DNA of 64,000 nucleotides from Selaginella moellendorffii (taxonomy: Eukaryota; Streptophyta; Lycopodiopsida; Selaginellales; Selaginellaceae): NCBI RefSeq assembly GCF_000143415.4, contig NW_003314381.1:398722-462721 (forward strand), read 5' to 3'. This document shows, piece after piece, positions 1 to 9,931 of the stretch. The translations under genes and the position numbers were made by a program. Position 1 is the stretch's first letter; each line of letters opens with the position of its first letter. Below the pieces are notes generated by a model, which saw only the letters and a list, made by a program, of their open reading frames with translations, had not been told where the DNA came from and did no database searches.

Positions 1-195
1 CCCATTCAACGAAACTATGTACAGATTGGAGAGATCGTTTGGCTTTCGGTAAACGGTAAAGCAGAGGCTTCGATCGATCCAGCTTTGCCGTGAAGAGATT
101 CACCAAATTCCAGCGATCGATCGATCGATCACACCAGCGTGAACGAGACCCTTCCCTGGAATCCCATCCCCACTTATTTCCCCGCGAGCTACCAG

Positions 196-888
196 TCACG
201 GGCTGGCGAAGCTCGAGTGCCCAGATCCAAATTCTCTCCAGAAATGCTGGCCAAAGCCTTGAATGGAAGGCGGTGGAGGCAGCGGCGAAGAACTAGGCGA
301 TAGATGTGGCGGCGATGATGGCATGCTTGCGGCGGCTGGAATTCTCGAAGTGGAGCTCTCCGACTCCCCTCTCAACACAAGCTTGCGCTGAGGAGAGCAT
401 CGATTCTTGGCCTTCTTCTTCTTTCCCTTCCAGGACCTAGAGATCTTGGCGGCGATGGTGGAGGGGACCTTGACGACGAGCAGCGCAACGACGTGAAAGA
501 GCGTGAGAGGGCAGCAGCACAGCGCTGTGCAATCCGCGGCGCATCCAGCGACGCATCGGCCCACATTACTGTGCTCGGCATCATCCCCATCGATTTCCCC
601 CAAAATATCCTTCTTGCTCTTCCTGTTCGTCGCGTTCTTCCCCCTCCTCCTCTCGCCGCAATCCCTCTCACCTTCGAACGACCAGGAGGAGCTGACGACG
701 GAGCCGCGGCGGCGCAGATCGGCCGTGTCGAGATCATCCGCCGAGGACGATCCGTGCGACGATCTGGCGCTGAGGCTGATGCTGCTACCCTCCGATTCTG
801 TGGATTCCTGGATCAGCTTCTCCAGCGACGACGACGATGCCGAATCCGAGAAGAGAGTCCTCCGCCTGTGCTCCGCCGCCGCGGCCAT
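196..888 (-). CDS. Small Cys-rich hydrophobic-patch plant protein, function unknown
   Basis: A single open frame of 230 codons begins with ATG at 888. The N-terminal half is Ser-, Asp- and Arg-rich and low in complexity. Around residues 115-140 a Cys cluster (CTALCCCPLTLFHVV) is followed by a hydrophobic stretch and a basic run (SWKGKKKKAKNR). This resembles a land-plant family of small unknown proteins that share an 'xxCCCPxxLxxLxxLxxxKxP' core, usually 150-250 residues long. The C-terminus is Ser/Pro-rich. No catalytic motif is visible. The core could be a membrane-associated helix or a palmitoylated Cys patch, but that is inference. Several long frames overlap on the other strand; they lack the conserved core and I treat them as shadows. 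The family match is from memory of the motif and the function is unknown. Confidence 0.6.
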   Translation of the reverse strand: MAAAAEHRRRTLFSDSASSSSLEKLIQESTESEGSSISLSARSSHGSSSADDLDTADLRRRGSVVSSSWSFEGERDCGERRRGKNATNRKSKKDILGEIDGDDAEHSNVGRCVAGCAADCTALCCCPLTLFHVVALLVVKVPSTIAAKISRSWKGKKKKAKNRCSPQRKLVLRGESESSTSRIPAAASMPSSPPHLSPSSSPLPPPPSIQGFGQHFWREFGSGHSSFASP

Positions 889-977
889 GACGGGAGCTTC
901 GATCTCGCCACGCTAAAAACAAAGAAGAGAATATACCGAAAATACGAGTGTCATCTAGGAAATTAATAGACGCCCTC

Positions 978-1050
978 TGGAGATGCCGGGTATCGATCCC
1001 GGTACCTCTCGCATGCTAAGCGAGCGCTCTACCATCTGAGCTACGTCCCC
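978..1050 (-). tRNA. tRNA-Ala (anticodon AGC)
   Basis: On the minus strand the 73 bases fold as a cloverleaf. The acceptor arm starts GGGGACG. The D arm is GCTC/GAGC. The anticodon stem CTCGC/GCGAG holds the loop TTAGCAT with anticodon AGC. The T arm is CCGGG/CCCGG, and the discriminator base is A. There is no intron. A-box (TAGCTCAGATGG) and B-box (near GGGATCGATACC) promoter elements are intact. One oddity is C at position 6 opposite A at 67, a C-A mismatch in the acceptor stem. The gene is head-to-head with the Fes1 gene, about 105 bp away. Confidence 0.95.
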
Positions 1051-1079
1051 TTAACATAAAACCTTGTTAATGCGAAAGA

Positions 1080-1112
1080 TTCTAGAAGATACCGGAAGAA
1101 ACCTGAAGATTC
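1080..1112 (+). promoter_or_regulatory. Heat-shock elements upstream of the Fes1 gene
   Basis: Two two-module heat-shock elements of the nGAAn/nTTCn type lie 40-75 bp before the Fes1 ATG: TTCTAGAA at 1080-1087 and GAAGATTC at 1105-1112. Extra GAA modules lie between and beside them. A heat-shock factor site is expected for an HSP70 co-chaperone. The same DNA is the 5' flank of the divergent tRNA-Ala gene. The motifs are seen in the sequence; regulation by HSF is inferred. Confidence 0.55.
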
Positions 1113-1154
1113 CGAAAGAAATCTATTTAGGGCTCTGTTACTAGGTCTGGTGCT

Positions 1155-2614
1155 ATGGCGGATCGAGGGAAGAGCGAGGAGGAAGACGCTGTGCCGGTGA
1201 ATGCGATGAAGGTATCTGGGCAGCCGGATTGGCCGGGTCTCCTCAAGTGGAGCTTGTCGCGCAGCGATCCCGGCAACCAGTCGCAAGATCCGAAGAAGGA
1301 GCTCAGGTATGGCAGCGATGAAATTTGCTCTTCCTACTGCTGTCTGGATGTTCTTAATTTTCTGGCTATTGCAGTGAGGAGGATAGGAAATGGTTCATGG
1401 AAGCGATGCAAGCAAACAGTGTGGATATTGTGAAACGTATGAAGGAGATAAGTCTCGTCTTGCAAACTCCTCGCCAGGTTTTAGAGGAGCAAGGAGTCTC
1501 GTCTCAAGACATTGAAGGTTAGTTCTTTGCCTTCTCGGATTTTCTACGCACGAAAAACTTATCGCTTTTTTCTCTTTGATTTTGAAGGTGTGCTCGAGGA
1601 GCTTCAGGATCACGTAGAATCTATCGACATGGCAAACGGTAAGCAGTTTTCCACGACCATTTGATTTTGTACCAAGAGTTGAATTGAATAGACCTGAAGG
1701 CCGTGGGAGGATTAAATCCTCTGATCGGGCTTCTGCAAGACCAGTACGCTCCGATTCGTGCAAGAGCTGCCGAGGTTCTGAGCACGGTGGTGCAAAACAA
1801 TCCAAAGAGCCAGAACGACGTGATGGAGCACAAAGGGATGGAGGCGTTGCTCAACACCTTCAGCTCCGATCCTGACGTAAATGTGCGTGCCAAAGCACTG
1901 GGAGCGATTTCTTGTGAGTTTTTTGTTTGTCTAAGTTTGAACCGGAGCTCATATTGCGGGGTTTATGCAGCTCTAATTCGAAATAACAAACTTGGTACCA
2001 ACGCGTTTCGTCTGGCAAACGGATTTGGCCAGCTCAAGGAAGCTCTGTCGTCGGATCATTCCCGGTTGCAAAGGTAAAACTTTTTAGCTGATATACATTC
2101 TCACGTCACTAATGCGTGTTGTTTCAGGAAAGCATTGCAAGTCATGCACTACTTGCTTCAAGACAATCCCAAAGACAACGTCACGGCAGCAGAGCTGGGT
2201 TTTCCACCCCTCTTGACGAAGCTAGCACGCAGCAACGACGCGGATATCAGAGAGGAGGCCTTGCAAGCCATGGTGGACGTGTCTCACAACGACAAAGCGT
2301 CGTCACTGTCGTGGGGAAGCGACCACAAGGGCTTGAAGGATTTCCTCAATGAGCGTATGAGCAGCCTGCAGGACATGAAACCGGAGGATCTGGCCCCGAT
2401 GAGAGACGAAGGCGTCTTGCTGGACACGCTTTGGAGAGATTGCTTTGGCCAGCCGTCCGTCTTGAGGCAGAAAGGACTTCTATCTCTTCCAGGCGATGAC
2501 GAGCCGCCGCCAGACGTTGCAGGGGCGATGTTCCAGCCGAGCTTACGAAACCTCGCCGCTCAGCAATCCGAGGAGAAAAAAGAGCCGGAGCCACCTCTAC
2601 TGCTCAAGCTCTAG
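1155..2614 (+). CDS. FES1: Fes1/HspBP1-type HSP70 nucleotide exchange factor
   Basis: There are six exons: 1155-1306, 1375-1517, 1588-1638, 1692-1913, 1971-2073 and 2128-2614. Introns are 53-70 bp with GT-AG ends. The spliced frame encodes 385 residues, the usual size for plant Fes1 proteins. The N-terminal Fes1 domain contains LLKWSLSRSDPG and then SEEDRKWFMEAMQANSVDIV. Armadillo-like helical repeats follow (GGLNPLIGLLQDQYAPIRARA, then the DNPKDNVTAAELGFPPLL repeat). Fes1 proteins bind the HSP70 ATPase domain, promote ADP release and protect HSP70 clients during heat stress in the cytosol. The first ATG after the heat-shock elements opens the conserved N-terminus, so the start is well placed. 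The C-terminus is Glu/Pro-rich. A broken copy of the 3' half lies at about 12.5 kb. Confidence 0.93.
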
Positions 2615-3289
2615 TCTTTCTCCTCCGTACAGGTATGAGTTTGAATGACTGGGTTATTGTTTCTGAAAGTCTTGATAAACATCAGGTGCTGGGAGATAGA
2701 AAAGCAACTTTTCTCCCGACACGACTTTTGGAGCGGTCGTCTGCATGGAATGGTTCAGGTCGACTGGAGCCTAGAGTCTCATGATCATAAACTAAGGTAC
2801 ATTCGAGTCAGACGACTTTTCTTTTGCTGTAGTCTTCCGCTTTTTTCAATGAACAGAGGTCTAGAAGCAGGCCAAGTATTTGTTTGACGGCGAGAAAAAC
2901 GCGATGTCGTTGACAAACTCAAAAGAGGCATTGTCAGGAAAAAAAATATCCCCGTCAAGTGAGCATCGAAAAAAGTCAAAGCATAGCCTCGACAAAGAGT
3001 TGAACCTGGCGAGTTCCTTTCACACGTAGTCAAACGCAGTAATATGGTGGGATGTATAATAACTCATGTTAACTAGTTGAGAAACCATGGAAATGGCTTT
3101 GTACGGATGGGCGTGTGAGAGACGAGGACACCGGTTCGGCATGGACTAGCGAAGTTTTGAAGCAGATGGAAGTCTTAGCGGATTGTCAGCAGAGTAAGTG
3201 TCGTGTAAGTCTGAGTTCATGGCCAGCGATATTGGCAGCAACCTCTTTCTCAACGAGCCATTTGACAACGAAGAGTTCACTTCCTGGCT
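2615..3289. other. 3' flank of Fes1, partly shared with a relic at 12.7 kb
   Basis: No gene is supported here. The first ~300 bases after the Fes1 stop contain a block near 2710-2750 (GGAGCGGTCGTCTGCATG) that recurs at about 12,745-12,785. The downstream motif TACATTCG is also shared. The block therefore belongs to the duplicated Fes1 3' region. The rest, to 3,290, has no frame or motif I recognise. Confidence 0.5.
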
Positions 3290-3906
3290 ATCCGTAGCTA
3301 TAACTCCAAAGAACTAGGCATCAACGATCTCATATTCTACACTGGTCGAGTTTGTTCGCTATGGAAAGGTAATGTATATTACAGACATGACACCGTTTTT
3401 TTTATGATTTTGTTGAGCGTGTGAGGTTCACGCTGTTGAGAAGGTTCTGGACTGCTCCCTCCTGACACGAGCAACAAGACTTTTCTGGAGAATCGCCCAC
3501 GGATCTTGATGGCCGAAAAGCGGAGCCAAGCTGGCCGTGAGAAAGACATACAGGAGTCAATTGATGAGAACTTCTAGAGATGGAGTCGGGTTGTCAGTTG
3601 AACTCGCCTCTCAACGCTTGGCTGGCGGAAGGCCTTGTTCGAGAGTACATTCGTCTGAAGACAGTTCCTGACTTGGAAATTTGATACTTTCAACCAGAAA
3701 GGCTTGGAAGGGGTAGCATCGGAGTTATCAGTTGGCCGAGTCACTGCAATTAGTGTTGAATCCCTTGGCTTCCACCCCGTGCTGATGAGTCTTTCAGGTT
3801 GGAATGTGAAGAAAGTCATGGATTCATACAAAAGAATGGTCCCGTCCATCCTGTACCACAAGGAGTCGAAACTTCACGTAACATCTGACATAGAAGAACA
3901 TTGATA
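3290..3906 (+). pseudogene. Relic A of a P-loop NTPase gene 3' end
   Basis: The plus strand here matches, in degraded form, the 3' flank of the NTPase gene at 10.8-11.9 kb. Shared landmarks are GTCGAGTTTGTTC near 3,346, ATGGCCGAAAAG near 3,511, and the frame NAWLAEGLVREYIRLK near 3,610-3,660. The last part, 3,704-3,906, is open and reads as a plausible C-terminus ending SDIEEH. The upstream part has stops and frame changes. No Walker motif is present, so this is a 3' fragment. It faces the inverted relic B across a spacer of about 470 bp. Confidence 0.55.
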
Positions 3907-4019
3907 ATTGTCTAGCCTTCATTGATACACTCGTTACTCGGAAGCCTTCCCAATTGTACTGGTAAGAAAAATAATAACAAAATTTATTATTAAATTTTAA
4001 ATCTTCTCATATTATAGTT

Positions 4020-4645
4020 GCCATCGAACGAAACTGTTCCAAACTCCATGCGCACTGAGACAACGAGTTGCAAGGAAGCAAGTGAACAAAGACAAGCTTA
4101 TAGAGAAGATAATTTCTAGCAATCTGATGGATTATCCAGTAATGCATCAGACAAAAGACTCAGGAATAACAGATGTGTCAATGAAGGCTAAACACTCAGG
4201 TTGATGTTCCTTGCAATCAGATAGTTGCAGGATATGCCATTGAAGCAAGTTCAGCCAGTCGAGCCACCTGGGATGTGATTGATGAGACCCGGCCTTGCCT
4301 TTACGTTGTCACCAACACTGAAGGAGCCAACCTGGGAAATGAATATATGACATTGAAGACATTTGCAGACGTTGACAACTCCTTGTGGTACAGGATGAAT
4401 GGGACCATTTCTTCATCGTCACTCCCTTCCACAAGTTCTATGAATCCATGACTTCTTCACATTCCAACTTAAAACGCTTATCTGGATGTCAAGGGATTTC
4501 TTGTTGGCAGTCATAATGATGATCACCACTACTTGCAATGACGAAGCACACTCCCTTTCTCAAAAGGTCAATTGACACCTCCTCCAATGCTACACATTCC
4601 AAGCCTTGTAAATTTAGAAAGTATCAAATCTCCATGTAAGGCATA
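4020..4645 (-). pseudogene. Relic B, distal part, cut off by the copia insertion
   Basis: The sequence at 4,378-4,645 is a degraded reverse-complement copy of 3,660-3,870, so it continues the minus-strand relic that lies on the far side of the copia element (10,523-10,843). The stretch 4,200-4,450 also has an open plus-strand frame (NQIVAGYAIEASSASR), so coding strand cannot be settled by eye. No function is assigned. Confidence 0.45.
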
Positions 4646-4650
4646 TTCAG

Positions 4651-4716
4651 GAGCTTTGTCTCTTCCACTTTTTTGATATAGCCCGTCAGTTTGCTTTGTT
4701 TTTTCTTGTCTTTGCA
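4651..4716 (+). repeat. 5' LTR of the copia element, shortened
   Basis: It shares AGCTTTGTCTCTTCCACTTT and TTGCTTTGTTTTTTC-GTCTTTGCA with the right end at 10,411-10,516. About 40 bp present in the right LTR are missing. The LTR start is approximate because no clear TG terminus remains. Confidence 0.6.
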
Positions 4717-4728
4717 TGGTATTAGAGA
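4717..4728 (+). promoter_or_regulatory. Primer-binding site of the copia element
   Basis: TGGTATTAGAG follows the LTR end without a gap. It differs by one base from the initiator-methionine tRNA site TGGTATCAGAG common in plant LTR elements, and sets the element's orientation as plus. Confidence 0.7.
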
Positions 4729-4749
4729 TAGGTTAGTTCTCACTTATTG

Positions 4750-5990
4750 CCCACCTTGTCCTTGGAAGTGTTTGATGGAAAGGATTTCCAGTCATGGAAA
4801 GTCTTGAAAAAGGATCTTTGGGGAGTGATCTAGAGCGATCTCAAGCCAGGAGACGATGATGCAAATCAGAAAAAGGAGTGAGAGGTGAAGAATAGCAAGG
4901 TGTTGGGGGTTCTAGGACAAGGTACTGAAGCTATTTGGATATCAACAGAATGGCGAAAGAGAATTGAGATGCTGTATGCTTGATCCTTGGCACGACCAGG
5001 AAAGCAAGATTGCTGGATCTCAAACTCCAGCTCAACAGCTGTAAGTAGAGCGAGGCAGAATCAGTGAGTCATTTTGCCAGTGCGCTTGTGGATAGATCGA
5101 TGCAATCCAGATGAAGGAGTTTGATGATGATGAGATGCTCACAACCTTTTTCCAGGGATTGAATGGATCGATGCAGCTGGCAATGTCACATCAAGTTCCA
5201 GCAACACTTTTATAGAAGTCATAGTATATCTCACTGCGTTGGAGGGCTTTCTCAAGTCTAGGCAAGCAAGCTCAAAGGAGAAAGAGTTAGCACTCTTTGC
5301 TTGGAAGGGGAAACAATCAATTATAGTGTGGGACAGATTAGGACCAAGACATGACTAAGGCGAGAGCAGTAAGAAGTTCAAGAAGAAGAAAAAGAACAAT
5401 CTATGCAACATTTGCAAAGCCAGGACATGCACAGATGAGGAAGCCAAGAGAGCAAAGGAGGCAAGAAAAGCCGAGGTATAGAGAGTGGCCGGTAGGAGAA
5501 AGTCTGCCAACTTTGCTAGCATGGCAAAGGAGGATGACTGGGAAGGCAAGGGCAACTTCTTCATGGCCACAAGCACCTGGCCACTAGCTTCCAGGACGAG
5601 GCAGAGGTCATATGGCTTGATTTAGGGGCAAACATGATACACCTCTTTACATCACTTAGATCAGTTCTAGGAAACAAAAGGATTTTTCTAGGGGATGATT
5701 ACTCACACAAGGTAGAAGGAGTTAGCACGGTTGACATCACAATCTACCCTGATGGAAGCTTGAGTGTACACAATGTTTACTATGTTCTTAGGGTAAATAA
5801 GACACTATTTTCAGTGGGAAAATAGTAGATTGTGATTTGGACATTATTTTCAAGAAGTAGATATGCATGATTGCAGGCTCAATAAGCACTGCAATTGTGT
5901 GTTGTATCATCTGAATGCTAAAGTGATATAGCTAGAGTGAGCTTTTTTTGTAGGACCAAGGAAAGTAGTGGATTTCCAAATATGGCATAG
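4750..5990 (+). pseudogene. Copia gag and protease remnants
   Basis: The frame EVFDGKDFQSWKVLKKDLWG near 4,765-4,830 is a copia gag start. A damaged zinc-knuckle follows near 5,395 (CNICKARTCTDEE). At 5,610-5,825 comes a protease to pre-integrase stretch where the expected LDSGAT is changed to LDLGAN, followed by GDDYSHKVEGVSTVDI and VYYVLRVNKTLFSVGK. Stops and frameshifts occur throughout, so this is a dead remnant. Confidence 0.75.
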
Positions 5991-6696
5991 ACAGGAACTC
6001 CATGCAAAAGAGATGGTGAAGGTTGCTATTACTTATGTTAAGGAGATTTTAACAAGTTGTTTTTTGTCACCTTCATTGACAATTAATTATCCATCTGTAC
6101 TAGAGTCTTATAGTGGATACCTTTGTTTGTGGATGTTTCACATAAGAGGAAGGACATATGCATGAATGCCTAATACATATAATTTCAAATTTAAGAGTAG
6201 AAATATATTTTACTCAAGGGTATATTATATTTTTAAATATCAATGGGAATTAAACCCCTTATGCCACATGTAACACATCCTATTTCTCTCCCCTTAAAGC
6301 CAACTGGAAAAAGAGCAATTATTTGATGAGAAAGCTCTTAATGGCTATTTTTATTCCCATTTATCCCTTAAAGTTCCAAAGATTTATGATGACAATATAT
6401 CCAAATTTCATCCCATGATTACATACACTACAACTTCTCACACATTATCAAGTCTTTCAGAAGTTCCAATACTTCAAAACCCAAAAACTAGAAAGAAATT
6501 CAAGGCCTTTAGGAGTGAGTCCACTTCACTAGAATTTGCTAAGTCTTATGATTCAATAAGAATCCAAAGGTAGTTCTCCATCCTATATCCACAATAGCAG
6601 AATAGTGTATCAAAGAAGACACTCCATGATGCAATAAGAGCTCTCTTACAAGACTCAAGTTTGCCGCAAACTTTTTACTATTACCATAGTAACTTA
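5991..6696. other. No feature seen inside the copia body
   Basis: This AT-rich stretch occupies the place where copia integrase should lie. I see no conserved integrase motif or open frame of note. Confidence 0.4.
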
Positions 6697-6701
6697 CTTA
6701 T

Positions 6702-7009
6702 TGTAAACTTCTGAGTTTAGACTTTCTGGGAGGTCACCCAGCCCAGTACTATTTAAACCCAAAGACGCTTAACTCCAACTATCCCAAGACCCTTAACCGA
6801 TTGGAAAAGGAGGTGCACTCTTGTTCATAGGCCCTTTCCCTCTATATTTGAACCCTATGGACCGTCTTAAACCCAAGGACGCTTAACTCCAACTATCCCA
6901 AGACCCTTAACCGATTGGAAAAGGGGGTGCACTCTTGTTCATAGGCCCTTTCCCTCTATATTTGAACCCTATGGACCGTCTTTCAAGTCGTTCTCTTTGG
7001 TTTCTTACA
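6702..7009 (-). repeat. TRIM 3' LTR with internal 114-bp duplication
   Basis: It is 308 bp versus 194 bp for its partner. The extra length is a second copy of the block running from AAACCCAAGGACGC to ATGGACCGTCTT. Confidence 0.9.
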
Positions 7010-7206
7010 ATCCACCACGCTTCCCTGCAAGTTCACGCCCTCGTGAACGGAAGCTGAGAGCCGCAACTCTCCCAAGAGCCCCGCTCTCTTGACACCCTAG
7101 TCGAGCCCAGTGGGAGCAAATTAGACCAGCCAGATGTCAATCAACATGTGGTGTGATTCCCTTAACCAACCAACAGAGTCAGACCTGAGACCACTCAGAT
7201 ACCAAA

Positions 7207-7400
7207 TGTAAGCTCCTGAGTTTAGACTTCCCGGAAGGTCACCCAACCCAGTACTATTCAAACCTAAGGACGCTTAACTCCAACTATCCCAAGACCCTTA
7301 ACCGATTGGAAAAGGGGGTGCACTCTTGTTCATGGGCCCTTTCCCTCTATATTTGAACCCTATGTACTGTCTCTCAAGTCGTTCTCTTTAGTTAGTTACA
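7207..7400 (-). repeat. TRIM 5' LTR
   Basis: The 194-bp LTR begins TGTAAGCTCC and ends AGTTACA on the plus strand. It is closely similar to the other LTR apart from the duplication. Confidence 0.9.
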
Positions 7401-7405
7401 CTTAT

Positions 7406-8080
7406 ATATCTACTAGCTTACCTCAACAGTGTCAAAGAAGACACCAAATGAGGTTTAGTATGGGATAAACTTGCAAGCACAAGTTAAAAGTGTGTGTTCT
7501 TGTTGGATACACAAACACAATGAAGAGCTACAAGCTCTTCAATTTAGAAATTCAAAAAATGATTATGAGTAAAGACATTATCTTTGATGAGTTTAGGACA
7601 TATGCACATTGCCATAGTTTTTTCTAACTTGTGATCATGCAACTTTATAGGCCACCCTTTTTTAAATCAGCACCTTTAACTAAAGCCTTTGTCCCCTCAA
7701 CTTGCCAATTTTGCATAACAAGTCATTTGACTAGCGAGCAGTGTAATATAGTTTTATACATAAGCATGAAAGTCCTTAATTAGGGCACACACAATCTAAT
7801 TAGCCTAAAAACCTTAGATGATATGGCAACCAAGTGGCAACAAGGATGGTGTGGATGGCCCTAGAGTGTTAGGACAGCAAACCTATTAGGAGGCAAAGCT
7901 GTAGTAGGACCAAGGCCGTGAGCATGCTGTTAGCAAGACTAGGGCTGAAATTAGTGAGGACAGTTGAGATGTTCTGGCCATGAGCACACACTCACAAAGG
8001 CTGGATGTGAATATAGGGAGCTGAATTTACAAATAGCTAAGTGGGATTCTCTATAAGAAGCCAAGACTACTAGAGACATA
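7406..8080. other. No feature seen between TRIM and copia RT
   Basis: This AT-rich sequence belongs to the decayed copia body. No open frame or motif can be supported. Confidence 0.35.
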
Positions 8081-8083
8081 TCA

Positions 8084-8560
8084 GTGACATTGCTAATTCC
8101 TGAGACCTTCTATGATCTAATTTCTTATTTTGTCAACTCTAGCATGGAGGAAGAAGTGGCACATAATGAGTCCCAGCTTCTACTTCTCTTTAGCCATGAC
8201 CAAGATGCACTTGTTTTGAAGACCATGGAAGAAGCTCTTTCCAGACCTGATTATCAAGTTGAGTACAACTCGTTGATGCAAAACCAGACTTGGGACCTTG
8301 TGGAGCTGCCACTTAATAGGAAAGTGATCAAAACCAAGTTCCTCTTGCAAATACATGCTACAAAGTCAGATTTGTGGCAAAAGGATTCTCACAAGTTGAA
8401 GGAGTTGATTTCTATGAGACTTTTTCACTAGTGGTGAAGCTTGCATCAATTTGACTTCTCTACAACTTAGCAATTCATAAAAACATAGAGGTTGAGCACA
8501 TGGACGTGACTATGGCATTCTTTGAATGATGATTTAGAGGAGGAAGTCTACACTGAGCAA
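8084..8560 (+). pseudogene. Copia reverse transcriptase, N-terminal part
   Basis: Typical RVT_2 order is readable: EEALSRPDYQVEYNSLMQNQ, TWDLVELPLNRKVIKTKF, then in shifted frames KGFSQVEGVDFYETFS-like, HKNIEVEHMDVTMAF and EEEVYTEQ. The reading stops at GAGCAA near 8,561 and resumes at CCAGCCGGATTC near 9,932, so an insertion split the gene. Stops and frameshifts make it non-functional. Confidence 0.8.
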
Positions 8561-8561
8561 C

Positions 8562-9931
8562 TATCAATGGCAGAAATTGTCTCTTTTTTCTAATTTTTTG
8601 CAGTTAAGAGCTTTATGAGAAGAAAATAATAGAAGTTGAGATTTTAAAGGAATATCTGAATATTCCAAAAGAATCTGTGCAAGGTGGGAGGAAGTTAAGA
8701 AAAGTTAGGGGAAGAGAGGAGAATGACAAATGGAGCTTGGCATGAGTCGGAAAGGCAGAATAATGGAGCACAGTGTAAAGCTGATGCGGTGACATGGCAT
8801 ATTCAAGTGCGGCGACATGCAAAACAAACAAGGTTATCTGGTGAGTAGCAAGTGAGTACAATATACCCACACTGTGGGCAAGAGTGGATTAACATGCTAG
8901 CTGAAGTCTTGGTTGAATTGTTAAAGGAATAAGAGCTTTTGTTCCTACGTAGCTCTTGAAGTATGAGTCCAAGGTTCTAGTTGTCATGTTTGGTGCGTCA
9001 ACTGAGAGCTGCATTCATGAGCATTGAAGCTGGGCGTGGAAGGCCAAACTTCAGCCCTGGAGTGGTAGCTTGTGCATGCATGGCCAGAGACGGCAACAAG
9101 AACAAATAGAAAAAACTGTAGAAGATATTCTTAGAAGGGAGAAATCAGAAAAATAGAAAAAAGGCAGAGAAGCAAGATTTAAGAAGCGCCAGCAAAACGA
9201 TTTAGCGTTTTCTTCAGAAAAAACACCACAAAAGTTGCAGCAGATGAAGAGGAAGAGTGGGGACCTTATCAAAGTTCGCCACTACACCAACAGCAGCAAT
9301 CAGTTATCGTGATGGCAACAATAACACCACCAGCAGTTACAAGCCGGATGAAATATCCATCATACACCACGTTCAGTGATCCTGATGAGGATTACAACGT
9401 TCGAAAATGTTAGCATGGCAAATAATGAGTAGAATCTAAGGCAAAGGTTTTTTCCTGCAACATTGAAAGATGTAGCTACAGAATGGTATGCCGCAGCAGC
9501 AGCTTTTGCAGACTGGGACACCTTGAAGAATGCATTTTTAAATGCATTTCAACCTGCAGTATTTCATCAAAGAGTGAGCGACGAGCTGAGTACAATTGCC
9601 TTGCAGCCTGGAGAAATGATACAGCGTCATGTGATGTGTTTTCAAAGACTTTTAGCCAAGAGAAAACCAACTCCAACAACAAATGATCAGGTTCGATATT
9701 TTTGGCAAGGCTTACATGAGAATGCAGCCTTCTATGTGCACTGTAATGAGCCAGCCGATTTGGATGCAGCTGTCAACTTGGCATCTCAATTTGAACAGGC
9801 CAGAATACCTGGAAGATGCAAGGTTCTAATCTTGTCATGCAGCCTTTGAGTTTGGAGCAGCTAAATTCAAATCTGGCACCTGTACTTGGTAATTCTACAG
9901 CAATACATAGTCTGGTTCCTGCCACAGCATC
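8562..9931 (+). mobile_element. Ty3-type gag fragment inserted in the copia RT
   Basis: About 1.37 kb interrupts the copia RT at a codon boundary. Similar bases (AGCAAC) occur at both junctions, near 8,558 and 9,926, and may be a duplication, but no clear LTR termini are visible. At 9,352-9,849 it encodes a Ty3-type gag piece: TTFSDPDEDYNVR, a stop, then VATEWYAAAAAFADWDTLKN and QVRYFWQGLHENA. No pol is present. It is therefore a truncated or internally deleted element. Confidence 0.6.

Larger units (their letters stand above)
6702..7400 (-). mobile_element. TRIM: miniature LTR retrotransposon with 5-bp TSD
   Basis: Two LTRs (6,702-7,009 and 7,207-7,400), each starting TGTAA and ending TTACA, enclose only 197 bp. 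CTTAT occurs directly on both sides (6,697-6,701 and 7,401-7,405) as target-site duplication. Read on the minus strand, the bases after the 7,400-7,207 LTR are TTTGGTATCTGAGTGG, a primer-binding site. A purine-rich GGGAAGCGTGGTGGAT precedes the other LTR. It has no coding capacity, so it must have moved with enzymes of another element. The left-hand LTR has an internal 114-bp tandem duplication. Confidence 0.92.

Noticed and set aside
493-966. Plus-strand frames of 137-157 codons opposite the first gene
   Set aside because: No family signature, whereas the minus strand carries the conserved Cys core.
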